From Streptomyces sp. NBC_00659 (GTDB taxonomy: Bacteria > Actinomycetota > Actinomycetes > Streptomycetales > Streptomycetaceae), in NCBI RefSeq assembly GCF_036226925.1, contig NZ_CP109031.1:8060001-8124000 (forward strand): a stretch of 64,000 nucleotides of DNA, given 5' to 3'. Below are positions 53,651 through 61,739 of this stretch, piece after piece (position 1 is the first letter of the stretch; every line of letters begins with the position of its first letter). The translations under genes were made by a program, and so were the position numbers. Below the pieces are notes generated by a model. The model saw nothing but the letters and a program-made list of their open reading frames with translations, did no database searches and was not told the DNA's origin.

Positions 53651-53733
53651 GTCGGGAAGATCGTCACTCCACGGAGGGTGACGGCGGTTTCCGCATGGAT
53701 CAAGAAAGGCGAGCGCACAGAAACCGCACATAG

Positions 53734-53763
53734 TTGTCGACGCGCTCTCATGTCGCTTACGTT
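53734..53763 (+). promoter_or_regulatory. Putative promoter of the riboswitch-M23 transcript
   Basis: TTGTCG (53734-53739), 18-bp spacer, TACGTT (53758-53763). The start would fall near 53770, about ten bases before the riboswitch fold. Confidence 0.5.
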
Positions 53764-53779
53764 CTGCCTCAATCCGGAC

Positions 53780-53960
53780 GGACGCCCAATCCTGCCGCCG
53801 CCCGGAATCCGCACACTCACCCGTACACGGCAGGAGCGGGGGACCCACAGGTTCCGCGCCTGGACCGGTTCTTTTTCCGGAACAGGCTAGGGGTACAGCC
53901 GCGCAGCAGCGTGGCCGGGCATCTCCAGCCCGCACCCGACAGCTCACCCCGCAGGCGCCG
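53780..53960 (+). ncRNA. ydaO-yuaA type riboswitch (cyclic di-AMP)
   Basis: The leader carries the class hallmarks in order. CGCC at 53783 pairs with GGCG at 53954 to close the outer stem. CCTGCCG (53791-53797) pairs with CGGCAGG (53828-53834). The conserved GAGCGGGGGACCCA follows at 53834-53847, and the 3' conserved block CCGACAGCTCACCCCGCAGG lies at 53936-53955. The RNA ends 14 bases before the ATG, leaving GGAGAGGA free as ribosome site. In Streptomyces this class controls cell-wall hydrolase genes and shuts them off when cyclic di-AMP is high. Confidence 0.9.
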
Positions 53961-53974
53961 GAGAGGAATTCGTC

Positions 53975-54913
53975 ATGCCCGCGAAGGGTAAGCACCGCCG
54001 TCCCAAGTCCTTGCGTTTCACCCGCTCGATCGCCGTGGCCGGAACCGGTGGCGCCGCACTCGCGCTGCCCCTGATGGGAGCCACCGGCGCCCACGCCGCG
54101 ACCCCGGCCACCGCCGTCGCGCACCAGGTCGAGAAGGCCGCGACCGCCGCTCCCGCGAAGAAGGCCGCCAAGGCCGCCGGGACGAAGACGTACGCGGTGA
54201 GGTCCGGCGACTACCTCTCGAAGATCGCCGACGAGCAGAACGTCAGCGGCGGCTGGAAGAAGATCTACGCCGACAACCGCTCCTCCATCGGCGGCGACCC
54301 GTCGCTGATCCACCCCGGTCTGAAGCTGTCGCTCGGCAAGAAGGCCGCCGCCCACTCGGCCACGCACTCGGCCACCCGGACGACCACCTCGGCGAAGTCC
54401 GGCCAGGCGACCCCGGCCGCCGACCCGGCCCCCTCAGGCACCGCTTCCACCGACGCCCCTTCCACCGACGCCCCTTCCACCGGCACCTCTTCCGGCACCT
54501 CGTCCGGCTACACCCTGCCGGTCGCGAGCAGCTCCGTCGGCACCGGTTACAAGGTGGCGGGCAGCATGTGGTCCAGCGGCTACCACACGGGCGTGGACTT
54601 CGTGATCCCGACCGGCACCACGCTCAAGTCCATCGCCGCGGGCACGGTCGTCTCCGCGGGCTGGGGCGGCGCCTACGGCAACCAGGTCGTCATCCAGCAC
54701 GCCGACGGCAAGTACTCCCAGTACGCCCACATGTCGTCGCTGTCCGTCTCGGCGGGGCAGACCGTCACCGAGGGGCAGCAGATAGGTCTCTCCGGCGCCA
54801 CGGGCAACGTGACCGGACCGCACCTGCACTTCGAGATCCGCACCACGCCGGACTACGGCTCCGACATCGACCCGGTCGCGTACCTGCGCTCGCACGGTGT
54901 CGCCGTGGGCTGA
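53975..54913 (+). CDS. Secreted LysM-M23 peptidoglycan endopeptidase
   Basis: 312 residues. A long Arg/Lys-rich signal peptide ends at AHA (about 42). A LysM domain (YAVRSGDYLSKIADEQNV, about 73-120) binds peptidoglycan. A Ser/Thr/Pro-rich linker with a DAPST repeat follows (about 125-185). The M23 domain has the zinc motif HTGVD near 208 and HLHFE near 285. It should cut peptidoglycan cross-bridges during growth or spore germination. A cyclic di-AMP riboswitch governs it. GGAGAGGA lies seven bases before the ATG. Confidence 0.95.
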   Translation: MPAKGKHRRPKSLRFTRSIAVAGTGGAALALPLMGATGAHAATPATAVAHQVEKAATAAPAKKAAKAAGTKTYAVRSGDYLSKIADEQNVSGGWKKIYADNRSSIGGDPSLIHPGLKLSLGKKAAAHSATHSATRTTTSAKSGQATPAADPAPSGTASTDAPSTDAPSTGTSSGTSSGYTLPVASSSVGTGYKVAGSMWSSGYHTGVDFVIPTGTTLKSIAAGTVVSAGWGGAYGNQVVIQHADGKYSQYAHMSSLSVSAGQTVTEGQQIGLSGATGNVTGPHLHFEIRTTPDYGSDIDPVAYLRSHGVAVG

Positions 54914-54949
54914 CCCCCCCGCCTCCTGCTCCTGACGGCAGGAAGATCT

Positions 54950-54990
54950 CCGAAGGCCGGACCCCATGATCCCCTGGGTCCGGCCTTCGG
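54950..54990 (+). terminator. Terminator after the M23 gene
   Basis: A perfect 15-bp stem (CCGAAGGCCGGACCC and its complement) with an 11-base loop begins 36 bases after the stop. Confidence 0.85.
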
Positions 54991-55058
54991 TGTGCCCGCG
55001 GCGACGGCCTCTGGGCGATCGCTGCCTCAACGTCCTTGACGCGAGCCTTATTCCAGAG

Positions 55059-55087
55059 TTGACCAATGCTTGGCGAGTGGCTTATCT
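55059..55087 (+). promoter_or_regulatory. Putative promoter of the SGNH hydrolase gene
   Basis: TTGACC (55059-55064), 17-bp spacer, TTATCT (55082-55087), about 55 bases before the ATG at 55142. A second TTGACG lies exactly 23 bases upstream of the first. Confidence 0.5.
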
Positions 55088-55141
55088 CACCGGCCGTCAA
55101 CCCTTCCCTACGGTCGCGTAGCTCACATCAAAAGGTGAATC

Positions 55142-55969
55142 ATGCTCCATGTGGCAGACGATTCGAAGAGTGACAACAGATCAGTGATCGGGTCGTACGT
55201 GGCGGTGGGGGACAGCTTCACCGAGGGCGTCGGCGACCCTGGGCCCGACGGAGCGTTCGTCGGCTGGGCGGACCGGTTTGCGGTACTTCTCGCGGACCGC
55301 AGGCCCGAAGGCGATTTCGACTACACCAACCTCGCCGTGCGCGGCAAACTGCTCGACCAGATCGTCGAGTCCCAGCTCCAGAGGGCCAAGGAACTCGGCC
55401 CGGACCTGGTCTCGTTCTGCGCCGGCGGCAACGACATCATCCGCCCCGGCACCGACCCCGACGAGGTCGCGGAGCGCTTCGAGCGCGCGATCGTCGACCT
55501 CACCTCCGCCGTCGGCGCCGTCATGGTGACCACCGGCTTCGACACGCGTGGCGTCCCCGTGCTCAAGCACCTGCGCGGCAAGATCGCCACCTACAACGGA
55601 CATGTGCGTGCCATCGCGGACCGCTACGGCTGTCCCGTCCTCGACCTCTGGTCCCTGAAGACGATCCAGGACCGCCGGGCCTGGGACGGCGACCGGCTGC
55701 ACCTCTCGCCCGAGGGGCACACCCGGGTGGCGCTCCGTGCCGGACAGGTACTCGGCCTGGAGGTGCCGGCCGACCCGGACCAGCCCTGGCCGCCCCTCCC
55801 GCCGCGCGGCACGCTGGAGATGCGCCGCGACAACATCCAGTGGGCGCGCGAGTACCTCGTTCCGTGGATCGGACGGCGGCTGCGCGGGGAGTCCTCGGGC
55901 GATCACGTCGCGGCCAAGGGCGCCCTCTCCCCGGACGACATCAAGATGCGCATCGAGTCGGTCGCCTGA
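55142..55969 (+). CDS. SGNH/GDSL hydrolase
   Basis: 275 residues. Block I is VAVGDSFTEGVGD (catalytic Ser), block II LAVRGKL (Gly), block III CAGGNDI (Asn), and block V DRLHLSPEGH (Asp and His). There is no signal peptide, so it is cytosolic. It hydrolyses an ester or acyl group of unknown identity; lipase and acetylesterase roles are typical. AGGTGA precedes the ATG by three bases. About 55 residues after block V form an uncharacterised C-terminal tail. The 233 bp to the TetR gene are extremely GC-rich and hold no gene I can support. Confidence 0.9.
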   Translation: MLHVADDSKSDNRSVIGSYVAVGDSFTEGVGDPGPDGAFVGWADRFAVLLADRRPEGDFDYTNLAVRGKLLDQIVESQLQRAKELGPDLVSFCAGGNDIIRPGTDPDEVAERFERAIVDLTSAVGAVMVTTGFDTRGVPVLKHLRGKIATYNGHVRAIADRYGCPVLDLWSLKTIQDRRAWDGDRLHLSPEGHTRVALRAGQVLGLEVPADPDQPWPPLPPRGTLEMRRDNIQWAREYLVPWIGRRLRGESSGDHVAAKGALSPDDIKMRIESVA

Positions 55970-56202
55970 GACCTGCACCGGCCCGGCCGGCAAGGCCGGC
56001 CCGGCCGGTCGGGACCGGTACCCGGGCGGCCGACCGGCCGGGCCCGGTCCCGTCGGCTGCGGCGCCCCGGGCCGGGTACGGATCAGGAGTACCGGTCGCT
56101 CCCGGCGGAATCCGGGACGACCGCCCGCACGGCGGTCCACGACGGGGAGCGGACGAGGCGCGGTACGGGGTCAGTACGGGACCGGGACCGGCGCCGTGCC
56201 CG

Positions 56203-56823
56203 CTAGCGCACCGCCGCCATCAACGCCTCGCGCTCCAGGCCCAGTTCGCGGGCGAGTGCCTCGTCCGCCCATTCCTGGGTCCGCGCCCGTGACACCGCTC
56301 CGGAGTACGCCGTCATCTGGACCGCCAGTCCGTCCAGCAGCGCCGTGAGCCTGAGGGCCGCGCTCGTGGGGTCCGGGCAGCGGAACTCGCCGGCGGCCAC
56401 GCCCTCCGCGATCACCTCGGTCATCGCGGCCTTCCACTGCCGGTCGAGATCACGGGTGACCTCGCGCAGCGCGGGCTCCCGCAGGGAGACCGCCCAGCCC
56501 TCGATCCACAGGCGCCAGCCCTTGGCCTGCCCCGTCGGGGCGTACCAGCGCACGGCGGCCCGAAGGCGTCGCAGCGCCGTCGTACGGCGGCCGAGCAGCT
56601 TGCGCAGATGGGCGAGGTCGTCCTCGGCGGCGTAGGTGAACGCGGCGGCGACCAGCTTCTCCTTCGTCGAGAAGTGGTACAGCACCAGCGCGTTGCTCAC
56701 GCCGAGGGCCGAGGCCACGTCGGCGATCCGTACCGCCGCGACGCCTCGCGCCTCGATCTGTTCCACGGCGGCCCGCAGCAACTCCTCACGCCGCTCCGCC
56801 ACGCTCAACCGGACTCTCGCCAC
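56203..56823 (-). CDS. TetR-family transcriptional regulator (BetI-like C-terminal domain)
   Basis: 206 residues. The N-terminal helix-turn-helix is VRIADVASALGVSNALVLYHF at about 31-51 (as IADVASALGVSNALVLYHF), followed by a ligand domain in which RLTALLDGLAVQM is typical of BetI-type proteins. It lies on the same strand and downstream of the dehydrogenase-decarboxylase pair, and a TetR-like palindrome covers their promoter. It is therefore the likely repressor. GTG start at 56823 with a weak GTAGGG. Confidence 0.88.
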   Translation of the reverse strand: MARVRLSVAERREELLRAAVEQIEARGVAAVRIADVASALGVSNALVLYHFSTKEKLVAAAFTYAAEDDLAHLRKLLGRRTTALRRLRAAVRWYAPTGQAKGWRLWIEGWAVSLREPALREVTRDLDRQWKAAMTEVIAEGVAAGEFRCPDPTSAALRLTALLDGLAVQMTAYSGAVSRARTQEWADEALARELGLEREALMAAVR

Positions 56824-56967
56824 GCGGCAACCCTACACAGCACTTTCGGCGGAAGCCCCGACAGGAGCGGGGGCCGCCCGGGCCGGCTCCGGCCGGCCCG
56901 CCCGGCGTCGGTCGACGAACTCTCCTCCCGGCAGGGAGTCGCCGCCCCCGGCCCGGCGCCGCGATCC

Positions 56968-58149
56968 TCAGCGGTACCAGCCGAACCGCTCCGCGATGAC
57001 CGGCAGCCGGTCGGTGACGATGGCGTGGGCGGCGAGCCGCGGGGTCGTGCCGTCGGCCTCCGCGCGCGCGAGCGTCCGGTCGATCAGGGCGCGCATGGAG
57101 CGCCGTGTGTGGGCGAACGCCTCGTCCGCGTCGGCGCCGATGTCGCCGAACAGGGTCCACCACCACCAGGCGTTCGTACCGGAGTTGACCACGACGTCGG
57201 GCAGGACGGTGATTCCGCGCGCGGCGAGCGACCGCTCCGCGTCCTCCAGGACGGGCATGTTGGCCGCCTCGACGATCCAGCGGGCCTTGATCCTCCGCTG
57301 GTTCGTCATGTCGATCGCGTACGAGACCGCGGCGGGCACCAGGACCTCGACATCGGCGGACAGCCAGGCGTCACCGGGGAGTTCGCGGTCGGCCGGGCGC
57401 AGGACCGCGCGGTCGACCGTTCCGTACGCGTCCCGTCCCGCGAGCAGTGCCTCGACGTCGAGGCCGTCCGGGTTCGCGACGGTTCCCTTGATGTCGGCGA
57501 CGGCCACGATCCTGAGTCCCGCGCGAGCGAGGAAGCGCGCGGTGGCCCCGCCCATGGTGCCGAGCCCCTGCACGGCGACCCGTGTGCCCGCGTACGGTGT
57601 CCCGGCCCGGTCCAGCGCGGCGAGCACCGACTCGGCGACACCGCAGCCGCCGACCAGTTCGTCGAGGCCGATGCCGTCCACCTCGACCGCGAAGGCGTCC
57701 GCGAGCCGCTTCCGGGCCGCCGTCTCGTCGTCGAGCAGCGGGTACACGGCCTGGATGGACGAGACGAGGCCGGCCTCCGCGGCGGCCCGGTCGACCAGGT
57801 CCTGGGTGAGCCCGAGATCCTCACCGGTGGTCCAGAAGGCCTCGATGTAGGGACGCATGCCGCGCAGATAGCGCACCAGCAGGCCGTACGCCGCCGGGTC
57901 CTGGGGATCGCAGTCGATCCCGCCCTTGGCGCCGCCCAGCGGGATGTACCGGCCCTCGGGGTTGTAGTGCAGGGCCTCTTTCATGGTCATGCCGCGGGCG
58001 AGCCCGGTGACCTCCTCCAGCGTGCAGCCGGGCCGCATCCGCAGACCGCCGCTGGAGACGCCCCGCACGAGCCGGTCGACGACGAGGAACCCCTGACGGC
58101 CGGTGACATGGTCCGTCCAGGTGAGCGTCATCAGGGGGGCGGCGGTCAT
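56968..58149 (-). CDS. Glu/Leu/Phe/Val dehydrogenase family amino-acid dehydrogenase
   Basis: 393 residues. The catalytic Lys lies in PLGGAKGGIDCDP, and the Rossmann motif in VAVQGLGTMGGATARFL. It oxidatively deaminates an amino acid to a 2-keto acid with NAD(P). Immediate coupling (ATGA overlap) after a ThDP decarboxylase suggests the keto acid is next decarboxylated. Substrate could be a branched-chain, aromatic or basic amino acid. The ATG at 58149 is supported by the overlap and by homology starting at TLTWTDHVTGRQGFLVVDR. Confidence 0.9.
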   Translation of the reverse strand: MTAAPLMTLTWTDHVTGRQGFLVVDRLVRGVSSGGLRMRPGCTLEEVTGLARGMTMKEALHYNPEGRYIPLGGAKGGIDCDPQDPAAYGLLVRYLRGMRPYIEAFWTTGEDLGLTQDLVDRAAAEAGLVSSIQAVYPLLDDETAARKRLADAFAVEVDGIGLDELVGGCGVAESVLAALDRAGTPYAGTRVAVQGLGTMGGATARFLARAGLRIVAVADIKGTVANPDGLDVEALLAGRDAYGTVDRAVLRPADRELPGDAWLSADVEVLVPAAVSYAIDMTNQRRIKARWIVEAANMPVLEDAERSLAARGITVLPDVVVNSGTNAWWWWTLFGDIGADADEAFAHTRRSMRALIDRTLARAEADGTTPRLAAHAIVTDRLPVIAERFGWYR

Positions 58150-59765
58150 GGGGTCTCCTCGGGGACGGCGATCAGGGTGGGGCCGGGGGTGCGCAGGGCC
58201 TCGGCGAGCGCGGTGCTCAGCTCGTCCGGGCCGTACGCGTGCGTGCCCTGCCCTCCGTAGGCGCGGGCCAGGGCGGGCAGGTCGACCGGAGCGAGGTCGA
58301 CGGCCGTGGGCGTGTCGCCCCGGGCGGCCATCTCGTCGCGGATCTCCCCGTAGCCGCCGTTGTCGAACACCACGACGGGCAGCGGGAGACGGAGCTGCAC
58401 CGCGGTCGCCAGTTCCTGCACGGTGAACTGGAGGCCGCCGTCCCCGCTGAGTGCCACGACCTCGCGGCCGGGGCACGCCGTCTTGGCTCCGATCGCCGCG
58501 GGCAGAGCGTAGCCGAGCGTGCCGTAGCCGGTCGGGTGAAGATAGCGGCCCGCGGGGCCGAGCGGGAGGTGGGGGAGCGCTCCGTAGTAGCAGCACCGGG
58601 CGCTGTCCGAGGTGATCACGGCGTCGTCGGCGAGGACGGAACGGAGGGCCCGCAGGTAGGGGAGCCAGCGGGCGTCGCGCCCGGCGGTCTCGGCGTTCCG
58701 CGCTGCCCGTAGGGCCGCTGCCCGCCGTACGGGGTCCTCACCGGGCACGCGCGTGTGCCCGGCGGTGCCGCCGGGCCTCTCGACGGCGGCGAGCAGGGCC
58801 GTCAGGGAGAGCCGCGCGTCACCGACGACGGCGAAGTCCGCGGCGAGCCCCGCGTACATCTGGTCCGGGTCCAGGTCCACGCGGATCAGCGCGCCGTTCA
58901 GGGCGGGCGGCGCGGACCAGAAGTCGGACTCGGCGAGTTCGGTGCCCACGGCGAGCACGGTGTCGCGTTCCGCGAGCCAGTTCCGGACCGAGGGGCTGTG
59001 CAGCGACACGCCGACGGCCAGCGGATGGGTCTCCGGGACGATCCCCTTGCCGTTGGCCGTGGTCAGGACGGGAGCGCCGAGTCTCTCGGCGAGGGCCAGG
59101 CCCGGGACGGCCGCCCCGCGCGCTCCGCCGCCGAGCACGAGCGCCGGACGGCGGGCCTCGCGCAGGGCCTCGGCGGCCCGCTCCACGGCGAGGGGCGCCG
59201 GGGCGAGGGGAACGACGGGAGGGGTGACGCGTACGGGGCCGGTCGCCTCGGCGGTCTCCAGCAGATCGAGGGGGATCTCGATGTGCGCGGGGCGCGGCCG
59301 CCCGGTGCGGAACAGGGTGAAGGCGCGGGCCACCGCCGCGTCGATCTCGGCGACCGAGGACACGCGGTGGCTGAACGCGGCCACGCCCCGCAGGGCCTCC
59401 GTCTGACTGCGGGTCTCGTGCAGCAGGCCGGTCGCGAGCCGGGGGTGGCGCAGGGGCATCCCGGGGGAGACGACGAGCAGCGGCACGCTGTCCGAGTAGG
59501 CCTGGCCGACGGCCGCCGCCGCGTTCAGCAGGGCGGGTCCGCTCGTGGTGATCACGACACCGGGGCGCCCGGTCGCGCGCGCGTAGCCGTCGGCGGCGTA
59601 TCCGGCGCCCTGTTCGTGGCGCGTCAGGACGTGCCGGACGCCGTACGCGGACAGGTGGCGGTAGATCTCCAGGTTGTGCGTGCCGGGAATACCGAAGGCC
59701 CGGGTCACGGCGTGTGCGGACAGGGCCCGGACGAGGGCTTCGCCGCCGGTGAGCGTCTCACCCAT
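58146..59765 (-). CDS. ThDP-dependent 2-keto-acid decarboxylase (AruI-like)
   Basis: 539 residues, three-domain ThDP fold. FGIPGTHNLEIYRHL and the cofactor Glu in TRHEQGAGYAADGYA are N-terminal; GDGGLQFTVQELATAVQ...DNGGYG binds ThDP-Mg. It resembles 5-guanidino-2-oxopentanoate decarboxylase (AruI) more than acetolactate synthase. With the following dehydrogenase it would turn an amino acid (perhaps arginine) into an aldehyde. GGAG lies six bases before the ATG at 59765; a GTG directly before it is in frame. First gene of its operon, with a consensus promoter upstream. Confidence 0.87.
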   Translation of the reverse strand: MGETLTGGEALVRALSAHAVTRAFGIPGTHNLEIYRHLSAYGVRHVLTRHEQGAGYAADGYARATGRPGVVITTSGPALLNAAAAVGQAYSDSVPLLVVSPGMPLRHPRLATGLLHETRSQTEALRGVAAFSHRVSSVAEIDAAVARAFTLFRTGRPRPAHIEIPLDLLETAEATGPVRVTPPVVPLAPAPLAVERAAEALREARRPALVLGGGARGAAVPGLALAERLGAPVLTTANGKGIVPETHPLAVGVSLHSPSVRNWLAERDTVLAVGTELAESDFWSAPPALNGALIRVDLDPDQMYAGLAADFAVVGDARLSLTALLAAVERPGGTAGHTRVPGEDPVRRAAALRAARNAETAGRDARWLPYLRALRSVLADDAVITSDSARCCYYGALPHLPLGPAGRYLHPTGYGTLGYALPAAIGAKTACPGREVVALSGDGGLQFTVQELATAVQLRLPLPVVVFDNGGYGEIRDEMAARGDTPTAVDLAPVDLPALARAYGGQGTHAYGPDELSTALAEALRTPGPTLIAVPEETP

Positions 59766-59890
59766 CACAGGCTCCGCACGACGTACGGGGCGCCCTCGGC
59801 CGTGGCCGCTTCGGCGGGGAGGTCGGACACGGTGTCTCCAGACGTGGACGGGTCGGCGCGGTCCTCGCGCCCTGGGTACGAGGACCGGTC

Positions 59891-59936
59891 TACTGAATCG
59901 TGAGTCAGTATCGAAACGAGTGCCGGGTCATGTCAA
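59891..59936 (-). promoter_or_regulatory. Consensus promoter overlapped by a 20-bp palindrome (decarboxylase operon)
   Basis: On the minus strand TTGACA (59936-59931), 18-bp spacer, GATACT (59912-59907). The palindrome with arms TACTGA / TCAGTA (59891-59910; 16 of 20 positions symmetric) covers the -10 and the expected start. It fits a TetR operator. The leader to the ATG at 59765 would be about 135 bases. The rest of 59766-60174 is GC-rich with only the -10 noted at 60137. Confidence 0.65.
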
Positions 59937-60136
59937 CGCACGGGATCGAAGGCGCCGGGAGACACCGCGACGACCCGCGTGCGAGGGGCCGGGCCGACGC
60001 CGGGGGGCGGCGGCGCCGGGAAAGGCCCCGCCGGAGCGGAAGAAGTGGGGGTGCGGCGGGGTTGAGCACATACGGACCCAGGGCCACGGACGACTCGTTG
60101 TGACCGGGGTGACCCGGCGCTGTCAGAGGCGACGAC

Positions 60137-60142
60137 CATAAT
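60137..60142 (+). promoter_or_regulatory. Putative -10 of the metallo-hydrolase gene
   Basis: CATAAT in GC-rich DNA, 32 bases before the GTG at 60175. No clear -35 at the right distance. Confidence 0.4.
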
Positions 60143-60174
60143 GAAAGCCTGACCGACTCCATCTGGAGGTATCC

Positions 60175-61392
60175 GTGACCGGTTTCCGTACCCTGAGCTC
60201 CGGGCTCCGCGCGCTGCGGCCCGCCGCCTTCGGCGCGGATCCGGCTGGTGCGCGCATGCGCCGCATCCGCAATTCGCCGAACTTCGCGGACGGGGTCTTC
60301 CAGAACCCGGAGACCGCCCGAACCCGCCCCGACGGCTCGATGGTGGAGTTCGCGAAGGTCTACTTCCGCAGCGAGGAGCGCGCCCACCGCTCCCCGGTCG
60401 GGACCGTGCCGGTGCACGCGACGACGCTCGCCGACCTGGCCAGGCCCGCCGCGACCGGGCTGCGGCTCACCTGGATGGGGCACTCCAGCGTCCTCGCCGA
60501 GATCGACGGCCACCGCGTGCTGTTCGACCCGGTCTGGGGAGAGCGCTGTTCCCCGTTCGCCTTCGCCGGCCCCAAGCGGCTGCACCCGGTTCCCCTGCCG
60601 CTCGCCGCGCTCGGCCCGGTCGACGTCGTGGTGATCTCGCACGACCACTACGACCACCTGGACATGCCCACGATCAAGGAGCTGGGCGGCACGGACACGG
60701 TGTTCGCCGTGCCGCTCGGCGTCGGTGCCCATCTGGAGCACTGGGGCGTCCCGGCCGACCGGATCCGCGAGCTGGACTGGCACGAGTCGACCAGGGTCGG
60801 CGGGATCACCCTGACGGCGACGCCGGCGCGCCATTTCTGCGGGCGCGGCCTGCGCAACACCCAGCACACCCTCTGGGCGTCCTGGGTCGCCGAGGGCGAC
60901 GAGCACCGGATCTACCACAGCGGCGACACCGGTTACTTCCAGGGCTTCAAGGAGATCGGCGCCGCCCACGGCCCGTTCGACGCCACGATGATCCAGATCG
61001 GCGCGTACAGCGACTTCTGGCCCGACATCCACATGACGCCCCAGGAGGGGATGCGCTCGCACCTGGACCTCCAGGGCGGGCGGCCCTCCGGAGTGATGCT
61101 GCCGATCCACTGGGGGACGTTCAACCTCTCCACCCACGCCTGGAGCGATCCGGGCGAGGGCACGCTGGCGGCCGCGCGCGCGGCCGGGGCGAGCGTCGCG
61201 CTGCCCCGCCCCGGAGAGCCCTTCGAGCCGACCGCCGAGACCGTCCCCTCCGAGCCGTGGTGGCGCGGTGTGGCGCGTGCGCCGAAGGGCGGCTGGCCGG
61301 TCGTCGAGGAGACCGTCGCCGATACACCGGGTGACATCGCCGATGGCTCGGCGGAGGGCACCGGAGAGCCCGAAACGGTGTCCGCGGGCTGA
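60175..61392 (+). CDS. MBL-fold metallo-hydrolase (NAPE-PLD/UlaG-like)
   Basis: 405 residues. The metal motif H-x-H-x-D-H is SHDHYDHLD; further ligands are His in PARHFCGRG, Asp in HSGDTGY and His in LPIHWGTF. The layout matches N-acyl-phosphatidylethanolamine phospholipase D-like proteins, which hydrolyse phosphodiesters of lipids. A proline/acid-rich tail of about 50 residues is unusual and probably disordered. GTG start with GGAGG five bases upstream. A strong terminator follows. Confidence 0.88.
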   Translation: MTGFRTLSSGLRALRPAAFGADPAGARMRRIRNSPNFADGVFQNPETARTRPDGSMVEFAKVYFRSEERAHRSPVGTVPVHATTLADLARPAATGLRLTWMGHSSVLAEIDGHRVLFDPVWGERCSPFAFAGPKRLHPVPLPLAALGPVDVVVISHDHYDHLDMPTIKELGGTDTVFAVPLGVGAHLEHWGVPADRIRELDWHESTRVGGITLTATPARHFCGRGLRNTQHTLWASWVAEGDEHRIYHSGDTGYFQGFKEIGAAHGPFDATMIQIGAYSDFWPDIHMTPQEGMRSHLDLQGGRPSGVMLPIHWGTFNLSTHAWSDPGEGTLAAARAAGASVALPRPGEPFEPTAETVPSEPWWRGVARAPKGGWPVVEETVADTPGDIADGSAEGTGEPETVSAG

Positions 61393-61405
61393 TCCACCGA
61401 TCTGC

Positions 61406-61444
61406 GGCGAGGGCCGGGGAGCACCATGCTCCCCGGCCCTCGCC
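61406..61444 (+). terminator. Intrinsic terminator after the metallo-hydrolase gene
   Basis: A perfect 18-bp stem (GGCGAGGGCCGGGGAGCA and its complement) with a CCA loop, followed by GTTTTG. It is the clearest intrinsic terminator in the window. Confidence 0.92.
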
Positions 61445-61739
61445 GTTTTGCTTGCGACCGCTTCTGACCAGCTCTGATCGGATCCGGGGCCCGGTGCGAA
61501 CGCGTGTCCGACAGGGTTATCGGTCAGCCGTGCGACGCCTCATACCAGAGCGGGACGCTACCCAGGGGACTTTGTCAACAGCCCACCGCACCTGATGCGT
61601 TGGCGACTACTGTCAGTTGCCGACGGGCGACGCAGGGCCGATTTTTGCGGCTCTCTCGACCGGCACCGCGATGGGGCACGCCCGAGTCGCGGAACCGCGG
61701 GAGCTCCACGCCCCCGACGCATCCAGTACGAGGACGCCG
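61445..61739 (+). other. Non-coding control region before cvnA
   Basis: 295 bp without a supported gene. The relatively AT-rich block at 61565-61620 contains TTGTCA (61572) and TACTGT (61608-61613), the latter a possible -10, but they are not spaced as a pair. In-frame starts upstream of 61740 exist, yet codon use there is not gene-like. Confidence 0.5.

Noticed and set aside
59766..60174. Possible thiamine riboswitch before the ThDP decarboxylase operon
   Set aside because: The conserved CTGAGA and ACCTGA-type blocks are absent; the region is explained by promoter and palindrome.
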